Under the pieces are notes generated by a model, which saw only the letters and a program-made list of their open reading frames with translations, made no database searches and was not told the DNA's origin. 7,655 nucleotides of DNA from contig QJWF01000127.1 of the NCBI GenBank assembly GCA_003235435.1, positions 1 to 7,655 on the forward strand. The letters are read 5' to 3'. Origin of the DNA: Nitrosomonadales bacterium. GTDB taxonomy: Bacteria; Pseudomonadota; Gammaproteobacteria; Burkholderiales; Gallionellaceae. This document shows positions 1 to 6,754 of this stretch, piece by piece (within the stretch, counting starts at the first letter, position 1; each line of letters begins with the position of its first letter). A program made the position numbers and the translations under genes.

Positions 1-72
1 GAGACTCCTTAAGAACCGTGAAGCCGGTATCGAGAAATGGTGTCAAGCCAACCTCGAGCCCGGATACTTTTA
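1..72 (-). promoter_or_regulatory. rpoB-rpoC spacer with rpoC ribosome-binding site at the edge
   Basis: Non-coding stretch downstream of the rpoB stop. On the minus strand it ends in AAGGAG (positions 10 to 5), a strong Shine-Dalgarno sequence. Its start codon would fall just outside the left edge. In this conserved cluster the next gene is rpoC (RNA polymerase beta-prime), so this is most likely its translation signal. The identity of the next gene is inferred from synteny, since no rpoC codons are visible. I see no terminator hairpin with a U-tract, which agrees with co-transcription of rpoB and rpoC. Confidence 0.75.
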
Positions 73-3000
73 TTAGTTGCGCACCAGATCCATATCGATC
101 GCCAGGGAACGGATTTCCTTGATGACCACATTGAAGGATTCCGGCATTCCGGCATCGATCTTGTGATCGCCCTTGACGATACTTTCATAAACCTTGGTAC
201 GCCCGGCCACGTCATCCGATTTGACCGTGAGCATTTCCTGCAAGGTGTACGCAGCGCCATAAGCCTCAAGCGCCCATACTTCCATTTCACCGAAACGCTG
301 GCCACCGAACTGCGCTTTGCCACCCAGAGGCTGCTGTGTCACCAGGCTGTAAGGGCCGGTCGAACGTGCATGCATCTTGTCGTCCACCAGATGGTGCAAT
401 TTAAGGATGTGTTTGTAACCAACCGTTACAGGGCGATCGAACGGCTCCCCGGTACGACCGTCGTACAATATTGTCTGACCGGAAAGCGGCAGATCCGCCA
501 GTTCGAGCATGTACTTGATCTCTTCTTCGCTGGCCCCGTCGAAAACAGGGGTCGCAAACGGCACGCCCACCGTAAGGTTGCGGCACAATTCGATTATCTC
601 GTCGTCGCTGAAAGAATCAAGGTCTACAGCTTGGCCATTGTGATGGTTGTAGATCTTGTTGAGCAGTTTGCGCATCTCGGTGATCTTGGCGTTGGTTTGC
701 AGCATCTCGTCGATCTTCTTGCCCAGGCCCTTGGCAGCCCATCCCAGATGCGTCTCGAGGATCTGGCCGATGTTCATGCGCGAAGGCACGCCAAGAGGAT
801 TCAACACCACGTCCACCGGAGTGCCGTCCGCCATGTAAGGCATGTCTTCCACCGGCACGATGCGCGATACAACGCCCTTGTTGCCATGACGCCCGGCCAT
901 CTTGTCGCCCGGCTGCAGACGGCGTTTCACCGCCACATATACCTTGACCATCTTTTGCACGCCCGCCTGCAGTTCGTCGCCCTGTGTCAGCTTCTTCTTC
1001 TTCAACTCGAAAGCGGCATCGAACTCGGCTCGCTTCTGCGCCAGGCCTTCCTTGACCTGCTCCATCTGGGCAGCAACTTCGTCATTGGCAACGCGGATAT
1101 CGAACCACTGGTGATGTTCCAGACTGCTCAGATATTCCTTGCTCAATTTCGTACCCTTGGCGAGCTTCTTCGGCCCCCCGTTGGCCACCTTGTTATGCAA
1201 CAGCTTCTCCAGCCGCGCAAAAACGTCGTCCTCGACGATGCGCATCTGATCTACCAGATCCTTCTTATAACGATTCAGTTCATCATCAATGATCTGCTGT
1301 GCGCGTTTGTCGCGTTGTAATCCTTCTCGCGTGAACACCTGCACATCGATCACAGTTCCGGAGCTTCCGGTCGGCACACGCAAACTGGTATCCTTCACGT
1401 CGGAAGCCTTCTCGCCAAAGATCGCACGCAGCAATTTCTCTTCCGGAGTCAACTGGGTCTCGCCTTTCGGTGTCACCTTGCCGACCAGCACGTCGCCTAC
1501 AGCGACCTCCGCGCCGATATGCACGATCCCGCACTCATCCAGACGGGCCAGTTGAGCTTCGGCCAGATTAGGGATATCGCGGGTAATTTCCTCTGCACCC
1601 AGCTTGGTATCGCGTGCGGCAACGGTCAGTTCTTCGATGTGAATCGAGGTGAATCGATCCTGGGCAGAGACACGCTCGGAAATCAGGATCGAATCTTCGT
1701 AGTTGTAGCCGTTCCACGGCATGAACGCGACCAGCATGTTCTGACCGAGTGCCAGTTCGCCCATATCGGTAGAAGCACCATCTGCCACCACGTCACCCCG
1801 GGAAATCACATCGCCCACCTTGACCAGTGGACGCTGGTTGATGTTGGTATTCTGGTTGGAACGGGTGTATTTAGTCAGATTATAGATATCCACGCCGACT
1901 TCTCCGGCAGTGGTCTCGTCGTCATTGACGCGTACCACGATACGGGCAGCATCCACGTAGTCGATGCGCCCGCCACGCCATGCCTGGACTGCGGTTCCGG
2001 AGTCCACAGCGACGGTGCGCTCGATGCCGGTTCCCACCAGCGGCTTTTCCGCACGCAGACAAGGCACGGCCTGTCGCTGCATGTTGGCGCCCATCAGGGC
2101 ACGGTTGGCGTCGTCGTGTTCGAGGAACGGGATCAGCGATGCTGCGACCGACACCACCTGCGAGGGTGACACGTCCATGTATTCCATCTGGTCAGGCGCT
2201 GACAGCACGAATTCATTGTGGTGGCGCGCCGACACAATGTCATTGGTGAAGTGTCCTTTTTTGTCCAGCTCGGCATTCGCCTGTGCGATAGTGAATCTGC
2301 CTTCTTCTATCGCAGACAGATAATCGACATCATCAGATACTTTGCCCTTGCTGACCTTGCGGTAGGGTGTTTCGATGAAGCCGTACTCGTTGGTACGCGC
2401 GTATAAAGCCAGAGAGTTGATCAAGCCGATGTTCGGTCCTTCCGGAGTTTCGATTGGACAAACGCGGCCATAGTGGGTTGGATGCACATCGCGCACTTCA
2501 AAACCGGCCCGCTCGCGGGTCAAGCCGCCAGGCCCCAGCGCGGAGATACGGCGCTTGTGCGTGATTTCGGACAAAGGATTGGTCTGGTCCATGAACTGCG
2601 AAAGCTGGCTTGAACCGAAGAATTCCTTTACCGCGGCAGAAATCGGCTTGGCATTGATCAGATCGTGCGGCATCAGATTATCGGTTTCAGCCTGACCCAG
2701 CCTTTCCTTGACGGCGCGTTCCACGCGGGCAAGTCCGGCACGGAACTGGTTTTCTGCCAGTTCGCCCACGGCACGCACTCGGCGGTTACCGAGATGATCG
2801 ATGTCGTCGATCTCGCCGCGACCATTGCGCAACTCGACCAGTATCTTGACCACTTCAACAATGTCCTCGTTGGACAGGATCGCCGGTCCAGTCAGGTTTT
2901 CCCGGCCGACACGGCGATTGAATTTCATGCGGCCCACAGATGACAAATCATAGCGTTCCTCGTTGAAGAACAGGCCGTTGAACAGGTTCTCCACTGCGTC

Positions 3001-4149
3001 CTCTGTTGGAGGCTCTCCAGGACGCATCATTCGGTAGATTGCCACTCGCGCTGTCCACTGGTCGACGGTGTCGTCGGTGCGCAGCGTCTGCGAAATGAAT
3101 ATCCCGTGATCGAGGTCATTGGTGTATAGCGTTTGTATCTTGCTCACCCCTGCGGCCTGCAACTTTTCCAACAATTGCTCGGTGATCTCATCGTTCGCGT
3201 TGGCGATGATCTCTCCGCTGTCCTTGTCCACAACATTGGTTGCGATCACACGGCCAACAAGGAATTCTTCGGTAACCGATAGTTTGTTGATGCCGGCTTC
3301 CTCGATTTCGCGGATATGGCGCACCGTGATGCGCTTGTCCTTGGGCACTATGATCTTTCCCGATTTGCCGACTATGTCGAAGCGTGCGATATCTCCACGC
3401 AAACGCTCCGGCACCACTTCGAACAGGATACCCTTCTTGCTGAGATGGAACGCATCAAAACTGAAGAACATATTGAGTATGTCTTCATTGGTGTAACCAA
3501 GCGAACGCAACAGGATGGTGACCGGCATTTTGCGCCGGCGATCGATGCGGAAATACACATAATCTTTCGCGTCAAATTCGAAGTCCAGCCATGAACCGCG
3601 ATATGGAATGATCCGCGCGGAAAAAAGCAGCTTGCCTGACGAATGCGTCTTGCCGCGGTCATGCTCGAAAAATACACCGGGTGAACGGTGCAACTGGGAA
3701 ACGATGACACGTTCGGTGCCGTTGATCACAAACGAACCGGTGCTGGTCATCAGTGGGATTTCGCCCATGTATACTTCCTGTTCTTTCACTTCCTTGACCG
3801 TCGGCTTGGAAGCCTCCTTGTCCATGATGGTAAGGCGCACCCTTGCACGCAAAGGAGAGGCATAAGTCAAACCGCGCTGGCGGCATTCCTTCACATCGAA
3901 CGGGGGCATACCCAATTGGTAACTGACGAAGTCGAGCCGGGCATTTCTGGAATGGCTGAAGATCGGGAATATTCCGTTGAAAGCAGCCTGCAGACCTTCG
4001 TTCTTGCGCTGCTCTGGCGGAGTATACGCCTGCAAAAACGCTGCAAAGGATTCCAATTGTGTGGATAGCAAAAATGGAACCGGCAGCGCGCCGACTCGCT
4101 TTGCAAAACTTTTACGGATGCGTTTTTTTTCGGTGAAAGAGTAGCTCAT
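73..4149 (-). CDS. rpoB: DNA-directed RNA polymerase subunit beta
   Basis: Beta subunit of RNA polymerase, forming one side of the catalytic cleft together with beta-prime. The product is 1358 aa, slightly longer than the 1342 aa of E. coli and normal for betaproteobacteria. The start is the ATG followed by [17 protein letters not shown], with GGAG 5 nt upstream; an in-frame ATG 28 codons earlier lacks both a Shine-Dalgarno and family similarity. The rifampicin pocket lies near residues 512-538 ([11 protein letters not shown], then [13 protein letters not shown]), with D521, H531 and S536 matching the sensitive E. coli residues D516, H526 and S531. Active-site residues are E818-D819 (YNYEDSI), K1083 (GDKMAGRHG) and K1091 (GNKGV). 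The numbering offset from E. coli grows from +5 to +18 between these motifs, reflecting the betaproteobacterial insertion around [16 protein letters not shown]. The C-terminal [18 protein letters not shown] motif starts near residue 1285. The gene is intact, ending in TAA. Confidence 0.99.
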   Translation of the reverse strand: MSYSFTEKKRIRKSFAKRVGALPVPFLLSTQLESFAAFLQAYTPPEQRKNEGLQAAFNGIFPIFSHSRNARLDFVSYQLGMPPFDVKECRQRGLTYASPLRARVRLTIMDKEASKPTVKEVKEQEVYMGEIPLMTSTGSFVINGTERVIVSQLHRSPGVFFEHDRGKTHSSGKLLFSARIIPYRGSWLDFEFDAKDYVYFRIDRRRKMPVTILLRSLGYTNEDILNMFFSFDAFHLSKKGILFEVVPERLRGDIARFDIVGKSGKIIVPKDKRITVRHIREIEEAGINKLSVTEEFLVGRVIATNVVDKDSGEIIANANDEITEQLLEKLQAAGVSKIQTLYTNDLDHGIFISQTLRTDDTVDQWTARVAIYRMMRPGEPPTEDAVENLFNGLFFNEERYDLSSVGRMKFNRRVGRENLTGPAILSNEDIVEVVKILVELRNGRGEIDDIDHLGNRRVRAVGELAENQFRAGLARVERAVKERLGQAETDNLMPHDLINAKPISAAVKEFFGSSQLSQFMDQTNPLSEITHKRRISALGPGGLTRERAGFEVRDVHPTHYGRVCPIETPEGPNIGLINSLALYARTNEYGFIETPYRKVSKGKVSDDVDYLSAIEEGRFTIAQANAELDKKGHFTNDIVSARHHNEFVLSAPDQMEYMDVSPSQVVSVAASLIPFLEHDDANRALMGANMQRQAVPCLRAEKPLVGTGIERTVAVDSGTAVQAWRGGRIDYVDAARIVVRVNDDETTAGEVGVDIYNLTKYTRSNQNTNINQRPLVKVGDVISRGDVVADGASTDMGELALGQNMLVAFMPWNGYNYEDSILISERVSAQDRFTSIHIEELTVAARDTKLGAEEITRDIPNLAEAQLARLDECGIVHIGAEVAVGDVLVGKVTPKGETQLTPEEKLLRAIFGEKASDVKDTSLRVPTGSSGTVIDVQVFTREGLQRDKRAQQIIDDELNRYKKDLVDQMRIVEDDVFARLEKLLHNKVANGGPKKLAKGTKLSKEYLSSLEHHQWFDIRVANDEVAAQMEQVKEGLAQKRAEFDAAFELKKKKLTQGDELQAGVQKMVKVYVAVKRRLQPGDKMAGRHGNKGVVSRIVPVEDMPYMADGTPVDVVLNPLGVPSRMNIGQILETHLGWAAKGLGKKIDEMLQTNAKITEMRKLLNKIYNHHNGQAVDLDSFSDDEIIELCRNLTVGVPFATPVFDGASEEEIKYMLELADLPLSGQTILYDGRTGEPFDRPVTVGYKHILKLHHLVDDKMHARSTGPYSLVTQQPLGGKAQFGGQRFGEMEVWALEAYGAAYTLQEMLTVKSDDVAGRTKVYESIVKGDHKIDAGMPESFNVVIKEIRSLAIDMDLVRN

Positions 4150-4154
4150 ATAAT

Positions 4155-4158
4155 CTCC
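4155..4158 (-). promoter_or_regulatory. rpoB ribosome-binding site
   Basis: GGAG on the minus strand, 5 nt (ATTAT) upstream of the ATG at 4149. It decides the start codon in favour of the family-conserved N-terminus rather than the in-frame ATG at 4233. Confidence 0.85.
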
Positions 4159-4203
4159 ACGATTGAGGAAAACGAAGTTTGCGAGCTTTCGTCTTGCGAC
4201 GAA

Positions 4204-4233
4204 ATGCCTGCTGTGTCTCTGCAAAACAGGCAT
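4204..4233 (-). repeat. inverted repeat upstream of rpoB
   Basis: Perfect 7-bp arms ATGCCTG / CAGGCAT with a 16-nt loop, lying 54-84 nt upstream of the rpoB start. The 3' arm does not cover the rpoB Shine-Dalgarno, so it is not an obvious translational switch. A 5-bp hairpin (GGTTC / GAACC, 4242-4256) lies next to it. Confidence 0.4.
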
Positions 4234-4270
4234 AACCTTCGGGTTCTGGCGGAACCAAAAAGTCAGGGGA

Positions 4271-4293
4271 CAGGAAAGTCATATGATTTCCTG
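4271..4293 (-). repeat. third inverted repeat in rplL-rpoB spacer
   Basis: Perfect 7-bp arms CAGGAAA / TTTCCTG flank a 9-nt centre containing the palindrome TCATATGA. It forms a hairpin immediately next to the preceding one. Function not known. Confidence 0.45.
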
Positions 4294-4323
4294 GCCGCTG
4301 GCTTCTTAACTTCCAGAAGCGGC
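4294..4323 (-). repeat. second hairpin in rplL-rpoB spacer
   Basis: Inverted repeat GCCGCT / AGCGGC with an 18-nt interior, directly after the attenuator-like hairpin. An alternative fold pairs GCCG/CGGC and CTGG/CCAG with a 3-nt bulge. The two hairpins are adjacent and could stack. Function unknown; RNase III processing is one possibility suggested by the E. coli operon. Confidence 0.5.
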
Positions 4324-4324
4324 A

Positions 4325-4352
4325 AAAGGCTGACGGCAAGCCGCCAGCCTTT
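4325..4352 (-). terminator. putative attenuator hairpin after rplL
   Basis: In the minus-strand RNA, AAAGGCUG-G-CGG pairs with CCG-U-CAGCCUUU around a CUUG tetraloop closed by G-C (13 bp counting the tightest loop pair, with one G-U). On the plus strand the same position is an A/C mismatch, so the stem is perfect only in the operon's RNA. It starts 15 nt after the rplL stop. Only four U follow (4327-4324), then GCCGC. That is weak for a full terminator and fits partial termination, an RNase III substrate, or a 3'-end stabiliser of the ribosomal-protein mRNA. Confidence 0.65.
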
Positions 4353-4367
4353 CTACAGCGTATGGCC

Positions 4368-4763
4368 TTATTTGAGTTCGGCAGACGCGCCTGCTTCGGT
4401 CAGCTGCTTCAACGCGGCTTCTGCATCGGCCTTGGAAACACCTTCCTTGATCGCTTTTGGCGCACCGTCTACCAGATCCTTGGCTTCTTTCAAACCTAGA
4501 CCGGTAATTGCGCGAACCGCCTTGATCACATTGACCTTGTTGTCACCGGGTCCCTTGAGCATCACGGTAAATTCGGTCTGCTCGGCAGCTGCTGCACCAC
4601 CGGCAGCAGCGCCACCGGCAGCAGGCCCTGCAACGGCGACAGCCGCGGCAGACACACCGAACTTTTCTTCCATTTCCTTGATCAGATCAGACAGTTCCAG
4701 CACGGTCATGCCGGCGATCGCGTCCAGAATACTGGACTTTGTTTCAGCTTTAGCTACAGTCAT
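4368..4763 (-). CDS. rplL: 50S ribosomal protein L7/L12
   Basis: The multi-copy stalk protein of the large subunit, which recruits and activates translational GTPases (EF-Tu, EF-G, IF2, RF3). The product is 131 aa, against 121 in E. coli. Residues 1-38 (ending [10 protein letters not shown]) are the dimerisation domain that binds L10. Residues 39 to about 62 are an Ala/Gly-rich flexible hinge ([18 protein letters not shown]). Residues 64-131 form the C-terminal factor-binding domain, with the conserved [21 protein letters not shown] helix region. The extra length comes from about three residues at the N-terminus and a longer hinge. The ATG start has AGGAG 6 nt upstream. It lies 33 nt after rplJ, so translation may be coupled; L12 must be made in several-fold excess over L10. 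Confidence 0.98.
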   Translation of the reverse strand: MTVAKAETKSSILDAIAGMTVLELSDLIKEMEEKFGVSAAAVAVAGPAAGGAAAGGAAAAEQTEFTVMLKGPGDNKVNVIKAVRAITGLGLKEAKDLVDGAPKAIKEGVSKADAEAALKQLTEAGASAELK

Positions 4764-4774
4764 GTTGTTCTCCT
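4764..4774 (-). promoter_or_regulatory. rplL ribosome-binding site (complementary to rplJ leader)
   Basis: On the minus strand AGGAGAACAAC directly precedes the rplL ATG; AGGAG (4774-4770) is the Shine-Dalgarno. All 11 nt are perfectly complementary to GUUGUUCUCCU in the rplJ leader (5377-5367), about 590 nt upstream in the same transcript. The ribosome-binding site is certain; the pairing is an observation with an inferred regulatory role. Confidence 0.9.
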
Positions 4775-4796
4775 AATTCAGTTAGTTCAATAATTA

Positions 4797-5300
4797 TCAA
4801 GCGGCAGCGGTTTCGGCCTGCTTCTTGTCGCGGATCGCAGCCAGTGTGCGGACGAACTTGCTGGTCGTCGCGTTCATGGTAGCCATCAGTCGTGCAATCA
4901 GCTCTTCACGGCTCGGGATTGCAGCCAATACAGCGACCTGCTCTGCCGACATCACGGAACCGCTCGTAGCACCTGCCTTGATCACAAGCTTGTCATTGGT
5001 CTTGGCAAAGTCGAACACCACTTTTGCCGCGGCAACCGGGTCGGCACTGATGCTGTAGACTAGAGGACCGACCATTTTTTCAGCCAAAGATTCAAAAGGC
5101 GTTCCATGCACCGCGCGTCTTGCCAGTGAGTTTTTCAACACATGAAAATACACTCCTGACTTACGGGCGTTGGCGCGCAATTGGGTGATATCGGCAACCG
5201 CGATTCCGCGATACTCCGATAAGACGATAGTTTGGGCCTGAGCCACCTGGGCACTGACCTCCGCTACCACGGCTTGCTTTTCCTGCAAATTAAGACTCAA
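4797..5300 (-). CDS. rplJ: 50S ribosomal protein L10
   Basis: Base of the ribosomal stalk: the N-terminal domain binds 23S rRNA near L11, and the C-terminal helix carries L7/L12 dimers. In proteobacteria the L10-L12 complex also represses its own mRNA. The product is 167 aa, matching the family (165 in E. coli). Its N-terminus [17 protein letters not shown] is the conserved one. The final helix (about residues 129-167, [20 protein letters not shown]) is about the length of the E. coli one, which holds two L12 dimers. The start is a TTG, because GGAGG lies 6 nt upstream and the codon sits exactly where the family starts. The in-frame ATG at 5342 would add 14 unlike residues and has no Shine-Dalgarno. 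A 331-nt structured leader precedes it. Confidence 0.97.
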   Translation of the reverse strand: MSLNLQEKQAVVAEVSAQVAQAQTIVLSEYRGIAVADITQLRANARKSGVYFHVLKNSLARRAVHGTPFESLAEKMVGPLVYSISADPVAAAKVVFDFAKTNDKLVIKAGATSGSVMSAEQVAVLAAIPSREELIARLMATMNATTSKFVRTLAAIRDKKQAETAAA

Positions 5301-5306
5301 GTTATT

Positions 5307-5311
5307 CCTCC
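5307..5311 (-). promoter_or_regulatory. rplJ ribosome-binding site (fixes a TTG start)
   Basis: GGAGG on the minus strand, 6 nt (AATAAC) before TTG at 5300. It is the evidence for the unusual start codon. The segment 5311-5301 can pair with leader positions 5377-5368 with a single bulged G (5308) and one G-U pair, so the leader could hide this site. Confidence 0.85.
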
Positions 5312-5361
5312 AGTTTCCGGATTGTGCTCGTGCACGTTCCATCGTTTACAACTGCGACCAT

Positions 5362-5388
5362 GAGCCAGGAGAACAACCTTTCCTGCTC
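5362..5388 (-). promoter_or_regulatory. hairpin displaying an anti-Shine-Dalgarno segment
   Basis: In the minus-strand RNA, GAGCAGGA (5388-5381) pairs with UCCU-G-GCUC (5370-5362, one bulged G), leaving a 10-nt loop AAGGUUGUUC. Seven of the 11 nt complementary to the rplL ribosome-binding site are in this loop and the remaining four (UCCU) are in the 3' arm. It ends 61 nt before the rplJ start codon. Confidence 0.5.
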
Positions 5389-5409
5389 GCGGGCGCACCA
5401 TCTACGGGG

Positions 5410-5529
5410 GATTCAGGTATCAGGGATCAAGGGCTGCAAGCCCGTGACAACCCGAATTATTTCTACCCTCAATTAAGCTGCCAAAACTCGGAATCATCGG
5501 CCTACTGATACCTGACCCCTGATTCCTGG
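5410..5529. repeat. inverted heptamer-repeat arms in rplJ leader
   Basis: The left arm (plus strand, 5410-5430) reads GATTCAG GTATCAG GGATCAA. The right arm (5505-5525), read on the minus strand, is GAATCAG GGGTCAG GTATCAG. Both are head-to-tail heptamers of the form GNNTCAG, and the arms are inverted relative to each other. The core TCAGGTATCAG (5413-5423) is an 11-bp perfect inverted match to 5505-5515. Adding GGGG/CCCC across a 2-nt bulge gives a 15-bp long-range helix. The whole could be a regulatory RNA fold or a small dispersed intergenic repeat. Confidence 0.65.
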
Positions 5530-5545
5530 CGGCTCCACCGGTCTC

Positions 5546-5571
5546 GGATGCTGCTAGCACGCCAGCATTCC
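5546..5571 (-). repeat. second hairpin of rplJ leader
   Basis: GG-AUGCUG pairs with CAGCAU-CC with one bulged A and a 9-nt loop that contains part of a GCTAGC palindrome. It lies between the post-rplA hairpin and the heptamer-repeat element. A structural role in the leader is inferred. Confidence 0.45.
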
Positions 5572-5579
5572 AAAACAGA

Positions 5580-5607
5580 TGTCGGTTAAGACAACATCTC
5601 ACCGACA
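5580..5607 (-). repeat. hairpin 24 nt after rplA stop
   Basis: Arms TGTCGGT / ACCGACA (7 bp) are extended inward by GAGA/UCUU (one G-U) around a UGUUG loop with a single bulged A. The RNA after it is TCTGTTTTGG, so a short U-tract follows some 4 nt later. It could be a weak terminator separating rplKA from rplJL, or a 3'-end stabiliser or processing site. Confidence 0.5.
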
Positions 5608-5631
5608 AATTCAATTCATTAACCAATAAAC

Positions 5632-6321
5632 TCACCCCGCAACCAGGCTCGCCTGCTCAACGCGAATGCCGGCCCCCATGGTGCTGGAGAGCGACACCTT
5701 TTTCAGGTACACACCCTTTGCAGCTGCCGGCTTGGCCTTGTTCAACGCATCGATCAATGCAACCATGTTCTCGCGCAACGCCTCAGGTGCGAAAGACGCA
5801 CGCCCGATGGTGCATTGCACGATACCGTTCTTGTCGGTGCGATATTGAACCTGGCCGGCTTTGGAGTTCTTTACCGCACCTGCCACATCGGCAGATACCG
5901 TACCCACTTTCGGGTTGGGCATCAAACCCCGCGGACCGAGTATCTGACCCAGTTGGCCGACCAGACGCATCGCGTCCGGACTTGCAATCAGCACGTCGAA
6001 GTTCAGATTGCCGCCCTTGATGGACTCGGCCAGATCTTCGAAGCCAACGATGTCCGCACCTGCAGCCTTTGCTTCTTGTGCCTTGGCGCCTTGGGCGAAA
6101 ACCGCAACACGCACCGTCTTGCCGGTTCCCTTGGGCAATACAACCGAGCCGCGTACCAACTGATCGGATTTTTTCGCGTCGATGCCAAGATTTATCGCAA
6201 CGTCGATGGACTCATCGAACTTGGCCACTGCGTTCTCTTTGACCAGTTTCAGCGCATCGTTCAGGGGATACAGCTTGTTGCGGTCGACCTTGGCGGCAAT
6301 AGCTTTATATCGTTTGGACAT
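5632..6321 (-). CDS. rplA: 50S ribosomal protein L1
   Basis: Binds helices 76-78 of 23S rRNA to form the mobile L1 stalk that moves deacylated tRNA out of the E site. In E. coli it also represses translation of rplK-rplA mRNA by binding its leader. The product is 229 aa (about 231-234 usual). It starts with [19 protein letters not shown], and the family signature [19 protein letters not shown] lies around residues 122-142 (G129-P130-R131-G132). The C-terminus has the conserved [11 protein letters not shown] chose ATG at 6321, with GGAGG (6335-6331) 9 nt upstream inside the end of rplK. An upstream in-frame start would add 22 unrelated residues. Only one nucleotide separates it from the rplK stop, so the two are almost certainly translationally coupled. 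Confidence 0.98.
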   Translation of the reverse strand: MSKRYKAIAAKVDRNKLYPLNDALKLVKENAVAKFDESIDVAINLGIDAKKSDQLVRGSVVLPKGTGKTVRVAVFAQGAKAQEAKAAGADIVGFEDLAESIKGGNLNFDVLIASPDAMRLVGQLGQILGPRGLMPNPKVGTVSADVAGAVKNSKAGQVQYRTDKNGIVQCTIGRASFAPEALRENMVALIDALNKAKPAAAKGVYLKKVSLSSTMGAGIRVEQASLVAG

Positions 6322-6322
6322 G

Positions 6323-6754
6323 TTACATGCCCTCCACGGTGATGCCCATGCTGCGTGCGCTACCGGCAATGGTGCGCACCGCTGCATCCATGTCGGCAGC
6401 GGTCAGATCCGGCATCTTGGTTGTTGCAATTTGTTCGACTTGCTTGCGGGTCAATTTGCCGACCTTGTCATTATGAGGTGTTTTGCTGCCCTTTTGAACA
6501 TTGGCGGCCTTCTTGATCAGAATGCTCGCGGGCGGGGTTTTCATGATAAACGTGAAGCTCTTGTCCGCAAATGCGGTGATCACCACCGGTATCGGCAGAC
6601 CCGGCTCCACACCTTGAGTCTGTGCGTTGAACGCCTTGCAGAACTCCATGATATTCAATCCACGCTGGCCCAGTGCCGGGCCGATAGGCGGACTGGGATT
6701 TGCCTTGCCTGCAGGTACCTGCAGCTTGATATAGCCGACGACTTTCTTAGCCAC
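6323..6754 (-). CDS. rplK: 50S ribosomal protein L11
   Basis: Binds the GTPase-associated centre of 23S rRNA next to L10. It is needed for ribosome-dependent (p)ppGpp synthesis by RelA and forms the thiostrepton site. The product is 143 aa, the usual length. The N-terminal domain shows [20 protein letters not shown] with the conserved prolines P20, P22, P23 and P26 of the thiostrepton-binding region. The linker and C-terminal RNA-binding domain include [20 protein letters not shown] and the final [13 protein letters not shown]. The start codon is GTG, with AGGAG 7 nt upstream; the protein begins [12 protein letters not shown] as in E. coli, so the start is secure. It lies after a spacer of about 120 nt, where an L1 operator would be expected. 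Confidence 0.98.
   Translation of the reverse strand: MAKKVVGYIKLQVPAGKANPSPPIGPALGQRGLNIMEFCKAFNAQTQGVEPGLPIPVVITAFADKSFTFIMKTPPASILIKKAANVQKGSKTPHNDKVGKLTRKQVEQIATTKMPDLTAADMDAAVRTIAGSARSMGITVEGM

Larger units (their letters stand above)
4150..4367 (-). promoter_or_regulatory. rplL-rpoB intergenic region with tandem hairpins
   Basis: This 218-nt non-coding spacer occupies the place where E. coli has a transcription attenuator and an RNase III processing site, which together lower rpoBC expression relative to the ribosomal proteins. Read on the minus strand it offers a run of inverted repeats: 4352-4325, 4323-4294, 4293-4271, 4256-4242 and 4233-4204. Only the first resembles an attenuator. 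I see no convincing promoter. Attenuation and processing are inferred from position and structure, not demonstrated. Confidence 0.7.
5301..5631 (-). promoter_or_regulatory. rplJ leader (putative L10-L12 autoregulatory region)
   Basis: This 331-nt untranslated region between rplA and rplJ is where proteobacteria carry the mRNA site bound by the L10-L12 complex. In transcription order I see a hairpin just after rplA (5607-5580), a second hairpin (5571-5546), a 7-bp stem GGAATCA/TGATTCC (5526-5490), inverted heptamer arms (5529-5505 and 5431-5410), a small GGGCU/AGCCC hairpin (5443-5431), and a hairpin carrying an anti-Shine-Dalgarno segment (5388-5362). No strong promoter is visible. I cannot locate the L10 kink-turn site with certainty. 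Its presence is inferred from position and family knowledge. Confidence 0.7.

Noticed and set aside
21..45. TTGACA-like -35 in the rpoB-rpoC spacer
   Set aside because: The minus strand contains TTGACA, but no -10 box lies at 16-18 nt, and rpoBC are normally co-transcribed without a promoter between them.
37..1320. Long open frame on the plus strand opposite the 3' part of rpoB (427 codons)
   Set aside because: It is antisense to a conserved, certain gene. Its composition is typical of a reverse frame (rich in His, Leu, Val), it matches no family I know, and no ribosome-binding site is evident. The same holds for the other plus-strand frames opposite rpoB, rplA, rplK and nusG.
4150..4233. 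28-residue N-terminal extension of RpoB from an upstream ATG
   Set aside because: The extension lacks family similarity and lies in the structured spacer. The ATG at 4149 has a Shine-Dalgarno and the conserved N-terminus.
5587..5617. TTGAAT ... TCTTAA with 17-nt spacing as a promoter for rplJ
   Set aside because: The -10 matches only three of six consensus bases and the segment is better explained by the hairpin at 5580-5607.
5420..5635. Small open frame (71 codons, GTG start overlapping the rplA stop) running through the rplJ leader
   Set aside because: The GTG/TGA overlap looks like coupling, but the peptide resembles nothing known and runs straight through the hairpins and heptamer repeats. 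It is best explained as chance in a structured leader.
6322..6387. 22-residue N-terminal extension of L1 overlapping rplK
   Set aside because: It would be read from within rplK and does not resemble L1. The ATG at 6321 has GGAGG upstream and gives the standard N-terminus.
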